DNA of 64,000 nt, taken from NCBI GenBank assembly GCA_019155205.2, contig JAHNZQ020000010.1:1040036-1104035 (forward strand), written 5' to 3'. A program made the position numbers and the translations under genes. This stretch comes from Gracilaria vermiculophylla. Its lineage: Eukaryota; Rhodophyta; Florideophyceae; Gracilariales; Gracilariaceae. Shown piece by piece: positions 55,134 to 64,000 of this stretch (position 1 is its first letter; every line of letters starts with the position of its first letter). The notes beneath the pieces are model-generated. The model saw nothing but the letters and a program-made list of their open reading frames with translations. It was not told the origin of the DNA and made no database searches.

Positions 55134-56471
55134 ATGCACGACGCCTACTCCACGCGCGTCCGCAAGACGAAGCGTCGCCAGCCGCCGCCGCGCACGCGCA
55201 CGCGCGCGCTCGATGCGCGCCAGCGCGCCGTCACGCGCGCCTCCACCACCTCCACGCCCAGCGAGCCGCACGACTCGCCGGAGCCCAACCCCCCGCCCAA
55301 GCCGCACGTCTGGGTGCCCGACGACTTCGTCGCCATGGCCAGCGAGACGCGCGCCCACCGCTCCGTCGAGTTTGAGCGCTTCTTCGGCGGATCGCACCCC
55401 AAGCTGCCGCCGCAACTGCAGCGAAAGCCCAGGGGCGATGTCATCGCGCTCATGCGCCGTCTGGCCACCGTCTGCGACGCCGTGCCGCAGTTTGGGCTTC
55501 CGCGCTGCCATTACGCGCTCTTCATGGCCGTGCTGGCGGCCGAGCTGCGCTTTCTCACCGACCAGAAGAGCCGTCGTGACGCCGCCGTCACCACCTTCAC
55601 CAACGCGCGCTCGGAGCGCCGTCGCATTGAGCAGCAGCGCCTCAAGTTGGCCGCCGAAGGCAAGGCGCTTGAGGAGCAGATGCGCTCCGAACGCTCCGCA
55701 ATCACCAAAATGTCTCAACGAAAGGCCGCCACCGATTCCTCGCTCGTCTCCATGCGCGAGCGCTACCATCAGCTGCGCAACAAGTACAAGCTTCTGGGCG
55801 AGACGCTTTGCCGCTCAAAACTCAGTGAGCTCGACACGCGGAGACGGTTGGATCGCCAGCAGCTCAAGATAAGCGCGCTGTTGGGTGACGTGATCATTCC
55901 CACGCTGGACACATTATCCGAATCTCAACCGGTGTGGCTTGCCGACACGCACATCCCGTTGGCGTCGGAACGGGAGCGCGACGCCGTCGCGCCGGCGCAC
56001 ACCGCTGCGCAACAGCCCAATATCCCCGAGCGAACGGGCTCTCCATTCATTGGCTACAACGCAATCCTGCACGAAAGCAAAGAAGACCAGCAGCTGCGTC
56101 TGCTCAAGTACCGACTACGCATGTGCGAGATGGAAACCGCCGAGTGGCGCGAGACGTTGGCATGCGAACGCGAGCGAATCCGACTGATTACGCGCGCAAA
56201 GTCAACTCTGGAGGAACATGTTCAGCGTCAAAAGCAGGCCAATCGAGACGGGCAACACTCGAAGATGACTTCTACGGCTGCGCGCCTTTCTCCGAAGAGC
56301 AGCGGCCAAGGCATCAAGACAATTGCGAGGATTCGCAGTGCGGTGCGCTCCTCGTTTAACGTGACGGGCGAGGGGGGTGCTGGGGGTGGTGCCACAAAGG
56401 TGATTACCAAATCGAGTCGGAAGGGACGAGCAGTGAGATCGCTAACGCGGTTGGTGGAGGAATGGACCTAG
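55134..56471 (+). CDS. Coiled-coil protein of unknown function
   Basis: The intronless, very GC-rich ORF encodes 445 residues from ATG 55,134 (context CACCATGC). In-frame ATGs at 54,963 and 55,083 are alternatives. After a basic, proline-rich N-terminus comes a conserved-looking block (HVWVPDDFVAMASETRAHRS, FERFFGGSHPKLPPQLQRKP). Two long helical, heptad-like segments follow: about residues 145-245 (RSERRRIEQQRLKLAAEGKA, KSRRDAAVTTF) and about 315-370 (DQQLRLLKYRLRMCEMETAE, ERERIRLITRAKSTLEEHVQ). The C-terminal tail is basic with a Gly-rich patch. No signal peptide or membrane span. It may be a cytoskeletal or structural protein, but that is a guess from composition. AATAAA follows at 56,505. 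Confidence 0.75.
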   Translation: MHDAYSTRVRKTKRRQPPPRTRTRALDARQRAVTRASTTSTPSEPHDSPEPNPPPKPHVWVPDDFVAMASETRAHRSVEFERFFGGSHPKLPPQLQRKPRGDVIALMRRLATVCDAVPQFGLPRCHYALFMAVLAAELRFLTDQKSRRDAAVTTFTNARSERRRIEQQRLKLAAEGKALEEQMRSERSAITKMSQRKAATDSSLVSMRERYHQLRNKYKLLGETLCRSKLSELDTRRRLDRQQLKISALLGDVIIPTLDTLSESQPVWLADTHIPLASERERDAVAPAHTAAQQPNIPERTGSPFIGYNAILHESKEDQQLRLLKYRLRMCEMETAEWRETLACERERIRLITRAKSTLEEHVQRQKQANRDGQHSKMTSTAARLSPKSSGQGIKTIARIRSAVRSSFNVTGEGGAGGGATKVITKSSRKGRAVRSLTRLVEEWT

Positions 56472-56504
56472 TTTGGTGTGTGTCTAGCGCGGATGTATAT
56501 GTGC

Positions 56505-56510
56505 AATAAA
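56505..56510 (+). terminator. Polyadenylation signal AATAAA of the coiled-coil gene
   Basis: AATAAA begins 34 bases after the stop codon, in the expected place for 3' end formation. Confidence 0.65.
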
Positions 56511-56751
56511 CGTCTTGTACAGGCAGCGGACTATCCGACAGCGTCGTTCAGCGGTAGTCCAGGGATTATTGTATTGCGTAGAAGCGCACCTCCGGGAGGG
56601 GTCGCGGTTGAGCAGAGCGAGTGAGTTACTTCGCGGCGCGGGGAAGTTGCTATCGAATCAATGCGTGCTGAGCAGGCAGTGAGTCTCGAGACGCCAGGGA
56701 TATGGTTCGACGAGGAGGTGGCAGAGAGTTAATTTGAAACAAATGCGGGAT

Positions 56752-56757
56752 TTTATT
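56752..56757 (-). terminator. Polyadenylation signal AATAAA of the RAMP4-like gene
   Basis: On the - strand AATAAA lies about 60 bases after the stop of the 66-residue gene. The two tail-to-tail genes thus have separate signals. Confidence 0.6.
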
Positions 56758-56818
56758 AGGTGTGCTTTACACTAGTGTTATGTGACGGCTTGGCAACCAT
56801 GACGGCGAGCTGCGGGTT

Positions 56819-57019
56819 TCAGGCGCGTGGTCTGAAGACCTCTAGCAGCCCGGAACCTATAACGACGAAGGCGAAGAAGGCAATGAGGATGGGGCCCATG
56901 CCGTAGCCTTCGTCCTCCTTCTTGCGTGTGGCGGAGTTAGTGGCGACCCTTCGCGTGACGTTCTTGTCGAAGCGCGTGGTGGCTTTGCGAAGACGGGCGG
57001 CGTTATTTCCCGAAGGCAT
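56819..57019 (-). CDS. SERP1: RAMP4/SERP1-like stress-associated ER membrane protein
   Basis: A 66-residue ORF with the layout of the RAMP4/SERP1 family (about 65 residues). It has a basic cytosolic N-terminus with RKATTRFDKNVTRRVATNSA then TRKKEDE, a short Gly-Pro turn (YGMGPIL) and one C-terminal membrane span (residues about 42-61, LIAFFAFVVIGSGLLEVF). Family members are tail-anchored ER proteins at the Sec61 translocon that stabilise new membrane proteins under stress. Spacing of the FDKNVTRR motif to the anchor matches the family. It lies tail-to-tail with the coiled-coil gene and head-to-head with lipin. The symbol is by family resemblance. Confidence 0.88.
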   Translation of the reverse strand: MPSGNNAARLRKATTRFDKNVTRRVATNSATRKKEDEGYGMGPILIAFFAFVVIGSGLLEVFRPRA

Positions 57020-57934
57020 GGCTCTAAGCTGGTGTGTGGGACGAAATGTGGGCGATACGGTAATCGAGGAGGTCTAAGAGCGTTGGAAAAGAGGAGAAAC
57101 TGCGGAGAGGCACCCCAAGGGGATGCTCGGCCAGGGGCGGATGAGCATTTAAGTGCAGGTTGGGAACGGGCGCGCGGTAGCAGCCAAAACGATTGACGTG
57201 GCTGCTGACTGTGAGCGATTTGCTGGCGTCTGCAATGCAAGAGCAGCAGTTGTGCGACGTGGAGTGCGTGGACCTCGTGGAAGGGGTTTCGCTGCTTGTC
57301 ACAATTGTGCAACATGACTGGGTGCCAAAAACGTTTCCACTTTTGGCAGAAAAGTACGAAAAGTACTGCTTTTCGTTTCGGATCGGACGCAGCGGCGCCG
57401 GGGGCGCCCGGGAAGCACGCGCCGCATTGGTTGGACGGCGTACGCGTTTCTGTTGGCCAAAGGGCACTGAGAGGCGCTCTGACGCGCTCGGTCGCGGCGC
57501 ACTCGCCACGTGTGCGCATCGAATTTTCAACGCTCGTTTGTTCCACTTCACGCACCCACGCGCGCGCAGCCGCTCGACAGCCGTGGCCCACCTGCTTGCC
57601 AATCGCAGCGCGCCATCTGGCCCCAGCCGCCAGCCAATTGGCCGCCACCCGCGCGCAGCGCAGCGCACGCGGTGCACGCAGCGCGTGTGCCATCATGATG
57701 CACCAGCGCGCCGCCAACGCGCCGCGCGCAACGCTGCTTGCCGCCCCTGCCTCACGCTGTGCCGCCCCCGTCGTCCTCGCCACAGCGCCGCTCCCGTCTG
57801 CTCCATCTGCTTCCGCCGCGCCGCTGGCGCTAGCTCGCTCGCTCCCTCAACGTACCCCACACCGCCCACAGTTACCCTTTCCCGACCCTTCGCGCTTATT
57901 CTTCATGTTAACGCCTCCCGCATAGTTGACGACC
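57020..57934. promoter_or_regulatory. Divergent upstream region of RAMP4-like and lipin genes
   Basis: A 915-base, GC-rich interval separates the two start codons and must hold both promoters. CCAAT-type boxes occur on the + strand near 57,599 (GCCAATCG) and 57,637 (GCCAATTGG). Long open frames on both strands are by-products of high GC. No TATA box is clear. Confidence 0.5.
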
Positions 57935-60900
57935 ATGTCAGCCTATGTGGGCAGACTGTTCACCACCTTATCCTCTGCTTTTACCGACTTTAACACCGCC
58001 ACTCTGTCCGGGGCTATCGACATTCTCGTCATAGAAGACGATCATGGCCGTCGACATTGCACTCCGTTTCATGTGCGTTTTGGCAAGTTGCAACTGCTTA
58101 AAGCACGCGGTATCCCCGTCAACATACAACTCAATGGGCACAACACCAACCTTCGCATGTTTCTGGGCGCCGCTGGCGAGGCTTATTTTTTTAACCCCGA
58201 TGCTGTTGTCACCAATGCGTCCATCGATTACAATATCCATACTCCAGAGCACATCCCTCTAAAGGATCCTACCCATCTTCAATCATCATTCGATCTTCCC
58301 ACTAAAGCAGCCACTCAACAACTTCCGAACCCCTCTCAAATTTTCGCTTCCCCTTCAGATGCCCAGCCCTCTGTACCGTCTGACTTTGGCCCATCCTGTT
58401 CTGCTGTTGCAATCGTTCCCTCTGATGTCGCTTCTTCTGACCCCGTTCCAGCCGATCGTCACTTCGAGTACTGCTCAGATTCAGATGTGGAGCTTACGCG
58501 CGCCGAGCGAGATGGCACTGCACAAGTTGCGCAAACAACCCATTCTTCTCCGCCCGCCAGCGCGTCCGACCGCAAATGGAACACCGCCGTAGCCGTATCA
58601 TTTTCTCAGTTCCATTTGGAACACTCCCTTCCCAATGTTGACCAAACCTCTCAGCCTGAGCCGCAGCCCGCCGAAGAATTCAGTGAGGCTCTTTTCGATC
58701 TTCCTGCCACCCCACCGCCCAAGCCATCGCGGCCCAGAACCAAAGCCGCATCTGAAACGCCGTCGAGGCGCGGCGTTCCGTCCAAGTCCTCGCCGCAGGC
58801 AACCTTGCTGTCCTTCGAGATTAGAGATTCCTCATCTTCAAATCCTCAGACTGTCAAACACCACGGTCGTGACGGCGCCCCCTCCGACAAGGCACACTGC
58901 GTGGCAAACAACCATCAACCAGAGCCGTCGGCGCATCAAGCGCCGATCACGACGGAAGCATCCTCGAACGCGTCTGAAACTCATGTGGACATATTCTCAG
59001 CGCAAAGCAACTCCTCTATCAACGCCTCAGAAGACGGAAAGCCTTCTGCCTCGCAGCAGCCGCTAGTCGCTCAGGTTGTCGACAACGACCTAAGCATGAC
59101 ATCAACGCCCGCCAAGCTTGACACTTATTCTGAGTCTTTCCCAGCGCGGACATGCTTGTATGACGAGCACTGCGACAGTGTCAATCCATCTTTTGTTGAG
59201 GGCGATTCTCCGCGCACGCCCAGCGCGACATCTGACAATGCGTCAACAAGTTGTGAACAATACGGAGAAACCTGCGCCTCACACGCGACTGATTGTAACA
59301 GTACAAGTCCTGAAAGGAATTCTGACGCTCCTGTGCCAAGACCATTACCACTGTCTGCACATCAGACGGACTTGCTTTGCAGCGAACCGAAAGAAATCGA
59401 TGGCTTTATAACCCCTGGTGCGGACACCGTCAAGGAGAACCGAACGAGGCCGGATCAGGATGTTCGACCTGAACAGTCGAGCAGTGACGAAGAAGAGGAG
59501 CACTCCAAATGTGAACGTAAGCTCAATGGTAAGATCAAAGCTATCCAAGAACGGGCTGAGTCTAGCCCAGTGCAAGAACAGGACAAAGCTGAAACTGAAT
59601 TTGATCGCGGACCGACGTTCAAAATAGCACGAGCTGATTCAAATGAGCTGACGTCCAAGGATGAGGGAAATTCTCAATCACAACTAGAACCAAATGGTAA
59701 TTTCTCAGTCACAGAATTTCAGTCTATCGGAGAAAACTCTATCGAGCAATATCAGCAGGGTGGAGATGATGGCGAACAACATCTTGACGTGACGGACAGT
59801 CTTGTTCCAATGTCCCTTTGTGGTAACCTTGTGAGTGAGAGTATGAGTATTGATCAATCATTAAGCATTTTCGACGAACATCGGATACCTTACGAGGATT
59901 TCATTAGGAATCCAGAAATTTTGTACGATCCCTCTGTCATGTTTCGAATAGGACTTCGATTAGTCAACTTCAAAATAGCGGCGCCATATGTCTTCTCGAC
60001 AGCGTCATTCAAAAAGGGGCTGGATCTAGATAACTTGAAAAAAAGCATTAACCACGATGAAAATTCCGGGGACACCCCTCCCAAGCCACCCCCTCCAACA
60101 CCAGCACGTCGATTTCGATGGTTTTCATGGTCAAATGCTGTGGACGAGAGCAATCCTGACGAATGCAAAGATGGCGAGGAACAACCGATTCCAGTAGTAG
60201 ATGAAGTGGACGTTGGAGAGAATGTTTCTGAAAAGGACGTAAATGCTGTTGATGGATTTATGCTTGATGCTCCCGTTTCTGTTGAAGATGGGATGCCCGA
60301 TGAAACTGTACAACATGTAATAGAGTCCAACAAAGAAACGTCTGCGAGCGAGGAGGATGTTATTGTTCAATCTCAAACAGTATCTGAAACAAAGAACCCT
60401 GGAGATTCACCCGATTCAAACGAATCACCATCAATCTCGAACATGAACATTCCGGGTCTGGTCTCATTTTCTGATATTGATCCGAGTGCTTTGTCTTTGA
60501 GACCATCATCTGAACAGCTCATGCAGCTAGAGCTAAAACCTGGTCCCAATACGATACGCTTTATCGTAGAATCAAGTTCGGTAGAGCTGAACTGTCGAAT
60601 ATTTCTCTGGAGTTGCCATACGAAAATCGTAATATCTGATGTCGATGGCACAATTACCCGCAGTGACGTTCTGGGGCATTTGCTACCAGCAGTTGGTCGA
60701 GACTGGAGTCAAGTGGGTGTGGCTGGTTTGTACTCTCAAATTGAAAAGAATGGATATAAGATTCTGTACCTTACAGCGAGACCAATTGGCCAAGCGAGCC
60801 AAACGAGAACGTTCCTGCACAACGTAACGCAGGGGAGTGCAAAGCTTCCGAACGGGCCGGTGCTAATGAGTCCCAACCGCTTGGTAGAAAGTTTTGCGAG

Positions 60901-61285
60901 GGAAGTGATTCGGCGGCGGCCACACGAATTCAAGATTGCTGCTTTGCGAGAAGTACGCAGTCTGTTCTCACCAGACTATAATCCGTTTCATGCTGGATTC
61001 GGAAATAGGGAGACTGATGTCATATCTTATAGAGCAGTGGGGCTCATTCCTCAGAGAATCTTTGTGGTTAACACTAGAGGAGAGCTAGCGGTGATGAAAG
61101 CGCGTTTCGAGAGCACGGCGTCGTACAGCTCCCTTCAGGACTTGGTGGAGAACGTGTTTCCGGATATCTCCGGACGAACCGGATTCGAAATGATTCGCGC
61201 AATCACAGACACTGCAACATTTAATGATTGGAAATGGTGGAAAGGACCTTTACCGGAGGTAGATTTCGACGCCTTGTTGAGTTAA
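57935..61285 (+). CDS. LPIN: Lipin-type phosphatidate phosphatase
   Basis: The intronless ORF encodes 1,116 residues and should convert phosphatidate to diacylglycerol at ER/nuclear membranes. The N-lipin domain is at residues 1-95 (YVGRLFTTLSSAFTDFNTAT, LSGAIDILVIED, TPFHVRFGKLQLLKARG, then GEAYFF). A long Ser/acidic-rich linker follows. The C-lipin domain begins near 860 (LKPGPNTIRFIVESS) and contains the catalytic DVDGTIT at 902-908 (DxDxT). LYLTARPIGQASQTRTFL, PNGPVLMSP, HEFKIAALREVRSLF, AGFGNRETDVISYRAVG and NTRGELAVMKARF follow. All key residues are present. ATG 57,935 starts directly at the conserved domain; the TTG nine bases upstream is not a credible start. It is somewhat longer than animal lipins (about 900) through its linker. 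Confidence 0.97.
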   Translation: MSAYVGRLFTTLSSAFTDFNTATLSGAIDILVIEDDHGRRHCTPFHVRFGKLQLLKARGIPVNIQLNGHNTNLRMFLGAAGEAYFFNPDAVVTNASIDYNIHTPEHIPLKDPTHLQSSFDLPTKAATQQLPNPSQIFASPSDAQPSVPSDFGPSCSAVAIVPSDVASSDPVPADRHFEYCSDSDVELTRAERDGTAQVAQTTHSSPPASASDRKWNTAVAVSFSQFHLEHSLPNVDQTSQPEPQPAEEFSEALFDLPATPPPKPSRPRTKAASETPSRRGVPSKSSPQATLLSFEIRDSSSSNPQTVKHHGRDGAPSDKAHCVANNHQPEPSAHQAPITTEASSNASETHVDIFSAQSNSSINASEDGKPSASQQPLVAQVVDNDLSMTSTPAKLDTYSESFPARTCLYDEHCDSVNPSFVEGDSPRTPSATSDNASTSCEQYGETCASHATDCNSTSPERNSDAPVPRPLPLSAHQTDLLCSEPKEIDGFITPGADTVKENRTRPDQDVRPEQSSSDEEEEHSKCERKLNGKIKAIQERAESSPVQEQDKAETEFDRGPTFKIARADSNELTSKDEGNSQSQLEPNGNFSVTEFQSIGENSIEQYQQGGDDGEQHLDVTDSLVPMSLCGNLVSESMSIDQSLSIFDEHRIPYEDFIRNPEILYDPSVMFRIGLRLVNFKIAAPYVFSTASFKKGLDLDNLKKSINHDENSGDTPPKPPPPTPARRFRWFSWSNAVDESNPDECKDGEEQPIPVVDEVDVGENVSEKDVNAVDGFMLDAPVSVEDGMPDETVQHVIESNKETSASEEDVIVQSQTVSETKNPGDSPDSNESPSISNMNIPGLVSFSDIDPSALSLRPSSEQLMQLELKPGPNTIRFIVESSSVELNCRIFLWSCHTKIVISDVDGTITRSDVLGHLLPAVGRDWSQVGVAGLYSQIEKNGYKILYLTARPIGQASQTRTFLHNVTQGSAKLPNGPVLMSPNRLVESFAREVIRRRPHEFKIAALREVRSLFSPDYNPFHAGFGNRETDVISYRAVGLIPQRIFVVNTRGELAVMKARFESTASYSSLQDLVENVFPDISGRTGFEMIRAITDTATFNDWKWWKGPLPEVDFDALLS

Positions 61286-62140
61286 CAGGTAGAGTTACAT
61301 TGTACAGTAATGTGCATATCGGAGCAACGTATTTAGGACATCTCAAACGCATCGCTCCCATCAAACAAGATTCTGAATCAGTGTAGAGCACATGAGCGAA
61401 CAACAAAAAATGTTTCGGTAAGACTTTTCTTCGGATGAAGGCCAATGATTTAGGCTGCTGATGCTGACTCGCGAGAAAAGTGTTCACATTTGCAGAAAAG
61501 CGGGAAGGCCATCGTGCAGCGTTTGCTTATAGAAATCATAACATAGCATTTTCTTCGCAAACATAATTTTGTGATGTCCTTATGTTTATGGTCCATGCTA
61601 CATATGTCTCTTCTAGCTAACACTTTCCAGTTGGTATACAACATGTGAATGGTGTCTACTATCGAGGTTGACCAGTCGTCCAGCGTACCACACCTTCGAC
61701 ATCCAAGACCGCAACTGAGGACACCAAAATCTGCGCACTTGAGATAGAATTCGAGAGAGGCGCAAATGCGCCAAAAAACCATGGTACCGGAAACGAAATT
61801 AGCTGGACACATATGAGACTGGTGCTGGCCTTTGTGACCCTCACCCCTATGACCCCTATCATCGTGTTTGAGCTGCACACATGATGACAGTGGTCATAGG
61901 GGTGCAAACTTTGCAGAGCCCGTCAACGGGATGCAGAGTGCGCACCCTCGTAAACAGTGCCCTTTCAGACATTGGAAGATGGCAAACTCAAATCTGAAAG
62001 ACCGCAGATTCTTTTCTGGTCAACGCATGTTGCTGCCTGTGAAAAAAAACATTGCCTTCCGAATCTTCCATCACCCGATAGGCTGGAATCCTATCCCCTG
62101 GGCGCCTAATTGAAAACTTTCGTCGCTCCCCCGCACAGTT
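61286..62140. other. Tail-to-tail interval between lipin and the membrane-protein gene
   Basis: No gene is clear. A 142-codon - strand frame (61,450-61,878) is cysteine-rich but unrecognised. A perfect inverted repeat is at 61,842-61,904. No canonical AATAAA was found just after lipin. Confidence 0.45.
61842..61904. repeat. Perfect 13-bp inverted repeat (hairpin)
   Basis: CACCCCTATGACC at 61,842-61,854 is exactly reverse-complementary to GGTCATAGGGGTG at 61,892-61,904, with a 37-base loop. It may form a hairpin in transcripts from either flanking gene or be the trace of a small palindromic element. Confidence 0.75.
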
Positions 62141-63641
62141 TCACGGATTTCCCTCGAATGAATCAAAAACGGGTGGTGGAACTTGTACTCCACCAGCGCC
62201 AACGAACCCCGATGGCTCGGGAGGCACATCATCATCTCTGGTGAGTAACACAATTCGTCCATGGGGATAGAACTCGTCATCGTCATCTTCTAATTTTAGC
62301 TCGTCGAATATATTTCCGAAGTAACCTCTTCTCCTCTTCCGATAAACTGGCGACGGTATAGACAGAGATTCAAGTTTCCGCGCATGATGATACCAAGATC
62401 GCGAATTGAAAGGGATTTCAAATGACCCCTCTGCTCGGAACAAGTGAGAAGCGGCACCAAGGAGGAGAAGAATAGCTAAACAGACAATCAACGGCAGTAT
62501 GAAGCTCCAGTTGTACTTCCCACATTCGGTGTACACGTGAAACTCACTATTGCCGTTGTGGACGTCATCGATAATCTTTCCGGCCAAAACCGCCCGATAG
62601 ACCGTATCCGGCGTGATGACGTCAAATTGATTGGTTTTGGGGTCCAAAATAGCAGGAGAAATTGGATTTTCGAGCTGGATAGTTCGATACATCATCACCA
62701 TTTCAGCAAACTTTGACATGTCGAGCACGTTCACCTCACAAGTAATCTCGAAGACATGTACCGGGCCCTCCGTAGGTTGCGTCAAGGGTTGTCCTCGTTG
62801 AACCAGCCCTCTCATCTTTTTGAGATGGTCTTGATCGTTGTATTCAAAGTAAAATAAACTGGCTCTGTTTTCATCTTTGTATATAATATATGTCGAAGTT
62901 GAGTTTCCGTTGTGAGTCAAATCTCCGTAACCCTGGTAAGTTTTATTGGCGGATTTATCCTTAAATGCCTTGGTGATGGTTTTGAACGGTCCGATGGTGG
63001 TCTCAAGTGTGATGTCTACTTCTCCGGCTTTGAATTGCTTTATAGGCGAGACTTTGCAGCCACTAAGGATGTCAGGGTTTTTAGTGGCATTTAAGCATTT
63101 GAAGCACTCTCGTCCGGTCAAGCGACGAGGTATACCCGCCTGAACTTTTTGAAGAAGACCTTCGTCGAACTGCAAGCTTTGCACTAGAAAACAGGTGCCG
63201 CTCAATTCGATGTCTGTGAAAGAATCGGTAATACTTCCAGGTGCAATGACGCTCCCTGTCTTGGCGATCGGGTTGCATGTCTTTGACACGTCTACGCCAA
63301 GCTCAGAGACCAACTCTGCGGTGATGAGGAGTATGGTGCACAACACAGTGCAAAGAATAGCTGAGAAGGGAGCCAGTTAGGTGACACAGAAAGCGCTTGT
63401 GGATGGAATGAGCAACGGATCGCGGCCGCAACCTACCTGGATTTCTATGGTATTTGACCACGGACCGTGGTAGAAACGGTAACCATGTGTCGCTGTCATG
63501 GACCACGGGCGCACGGCGGTGGGTGATAAGGCGGGAAGTGGCAAAGTTGCGAACAATGAGCTCAATGGCTCGGTCTGCAACGGCCACGACGATTAGAGTG
63601 ATGATGCTGATGAGCGTTGCAAGAACGCCGACAGTGACCAT
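62141..63641 (-). CDS. Triple-span membrane protein with cysteine-containing lumenal domain (one intron)
   Basis: Joining 63,641-63,437 to 63,360-62,141 gives 474 residues. The 76-base intron (63,436-63,361) has donor CAG/GTAGGT, a branch-like CTAAC and acceptor CCCTTCTCAG. It splits a codon after its first base and keeps the frame. Exon 1 starts MVTVGVLATLISIITLIVVA, a membrane span. A second hydrophobic stretch (ILCTVLCTILLITAELVS) follows the junction. Residues about 95-350 form a domain with cysteines (TGRECFKCLN, ITCEVNVLD, YTECGKYNW). A third span is at 353-376 (FILPLIVCLAILLLLGAA), then a basic and acidic tail of about 98 residues (LEDDDDEFYP). The family is unknown to me. Exon 2 read alone lacks an ATG, which supports splicing. 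Confidence 0.78.
63361..63436 (-). other. Spliceosomal intron (76 nt, phase 1)
   Basis: Donor GTAGGT at 63,436-63,431, branch-like CTAAC followed by a pyrimidine-rich stretch, acceptor AG at 63,362-63,361. Removal joins two open frames exactly and supplies the start codon missing from exon 2. Confidence 0.78.
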
Positions 63642-64000
63642 TTGCGAAACAAAAGCACGCGGACGAAGCCCACGTGAAATAAGTATGGAATGGTGCGCGA
63701 TAGCAGAGCGTGGAACAGCGCGGCGGTGAGGAGCCGCAGCCACTCTTCATGGCAGGTGCGTGCTCAGATGTCTCCAACGAGCTTGGCGCGCATGGCGGCG
63801 CCGCTTAGCGCACGCGCTTCTTTGGCCTTGCATTATGTGCGGAGGTGGTGCCCACATGCGCGCGATAGATGCCGATGGGGGCGATACCCAACGCCTTGCC
63901 ATCAAATTCTGCCGTGTCATGGCTTGCGTGACAGCTACGCGTTACGTGTCGTGTAGCCCTTGCTGCAAATCACCGTGCTTCGTCTGTAGGCGTCCTTCGC
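63642..64000. other. GC-rich upstream region at the window end
   Basis: Upstream of the membrane-protein gene. A + frame at 63,690-63,956 and a short - frame (DGKALGIAPIGIYRAHVGTT, near 63,900-63,820) are open but unrecognised; another gene may begin beyond the window. Confidence 0.35.

Noticed and set aside
55110..55769. A 219-codon - strand ORF opposite the coiled-coil gene
   Set aside because: It is a shadow of GC-rich codons; low-complexity Arg/Gly/Ala composition and no independent signals.
56857..57783. A 308-codon - strand ORF and an overlapping 266-codon + strand ORF upstream of lipin
   Set aside because: Both run through GC-rich divergent-promoter DNA, overlap the real RAMP4-like gene or lipin start in other frames, begin without convincing starts and match nothing.
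57926..57934. Lipin start at TTG 57,926
   Set aside because: A TTG start is not expected in a eukaryotic nuclear gene; ATG 57,935 begins exactly at the conserved N-lipin domain.
63344..63346. GTG start for the membrane protein exon
   Set aside because: Not a eukaryotic start; the splice signals upstream join it to an exon with an ATG.
1..64000. CRISPR arrays, rRNA genes or bacterial operons
   Set aside because: No regularly spaced repeats, no rRNA sequence, and eukaryotic gene signals throughout.

Overview
The window looks like nuclear DNA of a eukaryote with compact, intron-poor genes scattered among nested LTR retrotransposons and Tc1/mariner-type DNA elements. Eukaryotic signs are a lipin (phosphatidate phosphatase), a RAMP4/SERP1-like ER protein, a 76-nt spliceosomal intron, AATAAA signals and copia/gypsy elements. 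GC-rich near-intronless genes next to AT-rich, retroelement-filled intergenic DNA would suit a florideophyte red alga of the Chondrus type. That assignment is inference; no sequence here proves it.

Layout. 1-328: end of a copia element. 488-880: copy 1 of a dispersed repeat. 1,731-12,482: old, heavily mutated Ty3/gypsy chromodomain element (Gypsy-1 copy A, + strand) with a small, young TRIM element (5,166-5,474) inserted in it. 12,483-20,780: unidentified + strand ORF remnants, then a second decayed gypsy family (Gypsy-2, - strand). 20,996-23,931: a MITE interrupted by an assembly gap, copy 2 of the dispersed repeat, a Tc1 transposase relic and AT-rich DNA. 23,932-33,949: a copia element (Copia-1, - strand) whose 5' LTR is split by a second copia element (Copia-2, 29,325-33,857). 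33,950-41,627: AT-rich DNA with a pseudogene, a 1.3-kb Tc1-type element with IR/DR ends, and one intact gene for a small secreted protein. 41,628-52,746: fragments of Gypsy-1 and a better preserved copy B (- strand), interrupted by a solo LTR that contains the second assembly gap. 55,134-63,641: a gene island with a coiled-coil protein, RAMP4, lipin and a triple-membrane-span protein.

The most unusual item is an antisense ORF of about 628 codons between the chromodomain and the 3' LTR of Gypsy-1. It lies on the strand opposite gag-pol in both copies, with matching start, stop, length and protein sequence despite strong divergence. In copy B an AATAAA follows 18 bases after its stop. It resembles no family I recognise. 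Other notable items are the TRIM with identical LTRs, a half-tRNA(iMet)-type primer site and a tRNA T-arm-like hairpin; a GPY/F-like module on a copia integrase; and a CCTNAGG motif that seems strongly over-represented in Gypsy-1.

Among host genes, lipin makes diacylglycerol from phosphatidate at ER membranes and RAMP4 acts at the ER translocon. They are divergently arranged and may share a roughly 0.9-kb promoter region. All annotation comes from reading the sequence; no database search was possible.
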